13,811 nt of DNA, from assembly GCA_902806215.1 (NCBI GenBank), contig CADCVT010000468.1, forward strand, positions 1 to 13,811. The letters are read 5' to 3'. The translations under genes and the position numbers were made by a program. The stretch comes from an uncultured Solirubrobacteraceae bacterium. Its GTDB lineage: Bacteria; Actinomycetota; Thermoleophilia; Solirubrobacterales; Solirubrobacteraceae. Position 1 is the stretch's first letter, and every line of letters starts with the position of its first letter. Positions 13,376 to 13,811 of this stretch are shown piece by piece. The notes under the pieces were generated by a model. It was not told the DNA's origin. It did not search any database and was given only the letters and a program-made list of their open reading frames with translations.

Positions 13376-13811
13376 ATGCCCGCGCTCTCCGTGCTCGACC
13401 TCGTTCCGGTCTCAGAGGACGGCACCGCGGCCGAGGCGCTCGCCGCCAGCGGCCGAGTGGCGCGTCGCGCCGACGCCCTCGGCTACCGCCGCTACTGGGT
13501 GGCCGAGCATCACAACATCCCATCCGTCGCCTCGACGGCGCCGGAAGTGCTGCTTTCGCACCTCGGGGCGCTGACCGAGCGGATCCGGCTGGGCTCCGGC
13601 GGGGTCATGCTGCCCAACCACGCTCCCCTGGCCGTCGCCGAGCGCTTCGGCATGCTGGAGGCGCTGTATCCGGCTCGCATCGACCTGGGCCTGGGCCGCG
13701 CGCCCGGCAGCGACCAGAACACGATGTACTCGCTGCGCCGCACCCCGGACTCCGCCGACCGCTTCCCGCAGGACGTGCTCGAGCTGCAGGGGTACCTCGC
13801 CGGCGAGACGC
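13376..13811 (+). CDS. Luciferase-like (LLM class) flavin-dependent oxidoreductase, N-terminal part
   Basis: The gene is cut by the window end; 145 codons are visible. The ALSVLDLVPVSEDGTAAEAL start, YRRYWVAEHHNIPSVAS, IRLGSGGVMLPNHAPLAVAE and RIDLGLGRAPGSDQ are the hallmarks of the bacterial luciferase-like monooxygenase group often labelled MsnO8-type. Members use reduced flavin (FMN or F420) and oxygen in a TIM barrel; the substrate is unknown. The ATG matches the family N-terminus, but the GGAGG directly touches it, leaving no spacer, so initiation may be leaderless or unusual. Confidence 0.93.
   Translation, partial: MPALSVLDLVPVSEDGTAAEALAASGRVARRADALGYRRYWVAEHHNIPSVASTAPEVLLSHLGALTERIRLGSGGVMLPNHAPLAVAERFGMLEALYPARIDLGLGRAPGSDQNTMYSLRRTPDSADRFPQDVLELQGYLAGET

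Noticed and set aside
1..13811. CRISPR arrays, tRNA or rRNA genes, insertion sequences
   Set aside because: No spaced direct repeats, tRNA-like cloverleaf, rRNA signature or transposase motif seen.

Overview
The window is very GC-rich, with almost every codon ending in G or C. It carries many secreted proteins with Ala-rich signal peptides, and an Ig-like C-terminal module with a C-x3-C motif that I associate with Thermoleophilia (Solirubrobacterales such as Conexibacter, Solirubrobacter or Patulibacter). I infer a soil-type actinobacterium of that group. No rRNA, tRNA, CRISPR array, insertion sequence or phage gene is visible. There is no gene-free stretch over 300 bases; the longest gap is about 210 bases.

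Layout. (1) 17-4169: two paralogous secreted proteins, both on the plus strand and with the same Shine-Dalgarno context, flank an oppositely oriented cytochrome P450. A perfect palindrome lies in the divergent promoter region before the P450 and the second paralogue. (2) 4166-4951: a secreted SGNH lipase/esterase, convergent with the second paralogue and sharing a CTAG stop overlap. (3) 5013-9028: a minus-strand cluster. In order of transcription it encodes a LolA/RseB-like exported protein, a 142-aa exported Cys protein, an exported protein with the C-x3-C module, a small exported SH3b protein, and a 480-aa ECF sigma factor. The sigma factor is fused to a zinc-finger anti-sigma-like motif, membrane segments and a C-terminal sensor-like half. 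(4) 9065-10033: an exported LysM-LysM-lytic transglycosylase. (5) 10178-11914: a pantothenate cluster, GroES-like protein with an added Cys4 motif, then panD, then panB. (6) 12124-13811: an SDR-type NAD(P)-binding protein, a convergent GNAT acetyltransferase, and the start of a luciferase-like monooxygenase cut by the window end.

The most notable system is region 3. The two parts of the C-terminal half of the sigma factor each have a separately encoded exported relative in the same gene run. The segment after the membrane region resembles the 142-aa protein, and the terminal SH3b domain resembles the 89-aa protein. This suggests a membrane-tethered sigma factor that reads the same envelope cue as, or competes with, soluble exported copies of its own sensor domains. 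A peptidoglycan-cleaving LysM protein lies just upstream. This is inferred by reading the proteins by eye and was not computed.

Several gene ends carry strong stem-loops without T-runs, some embedded in the last codons of a convergent neighbour.
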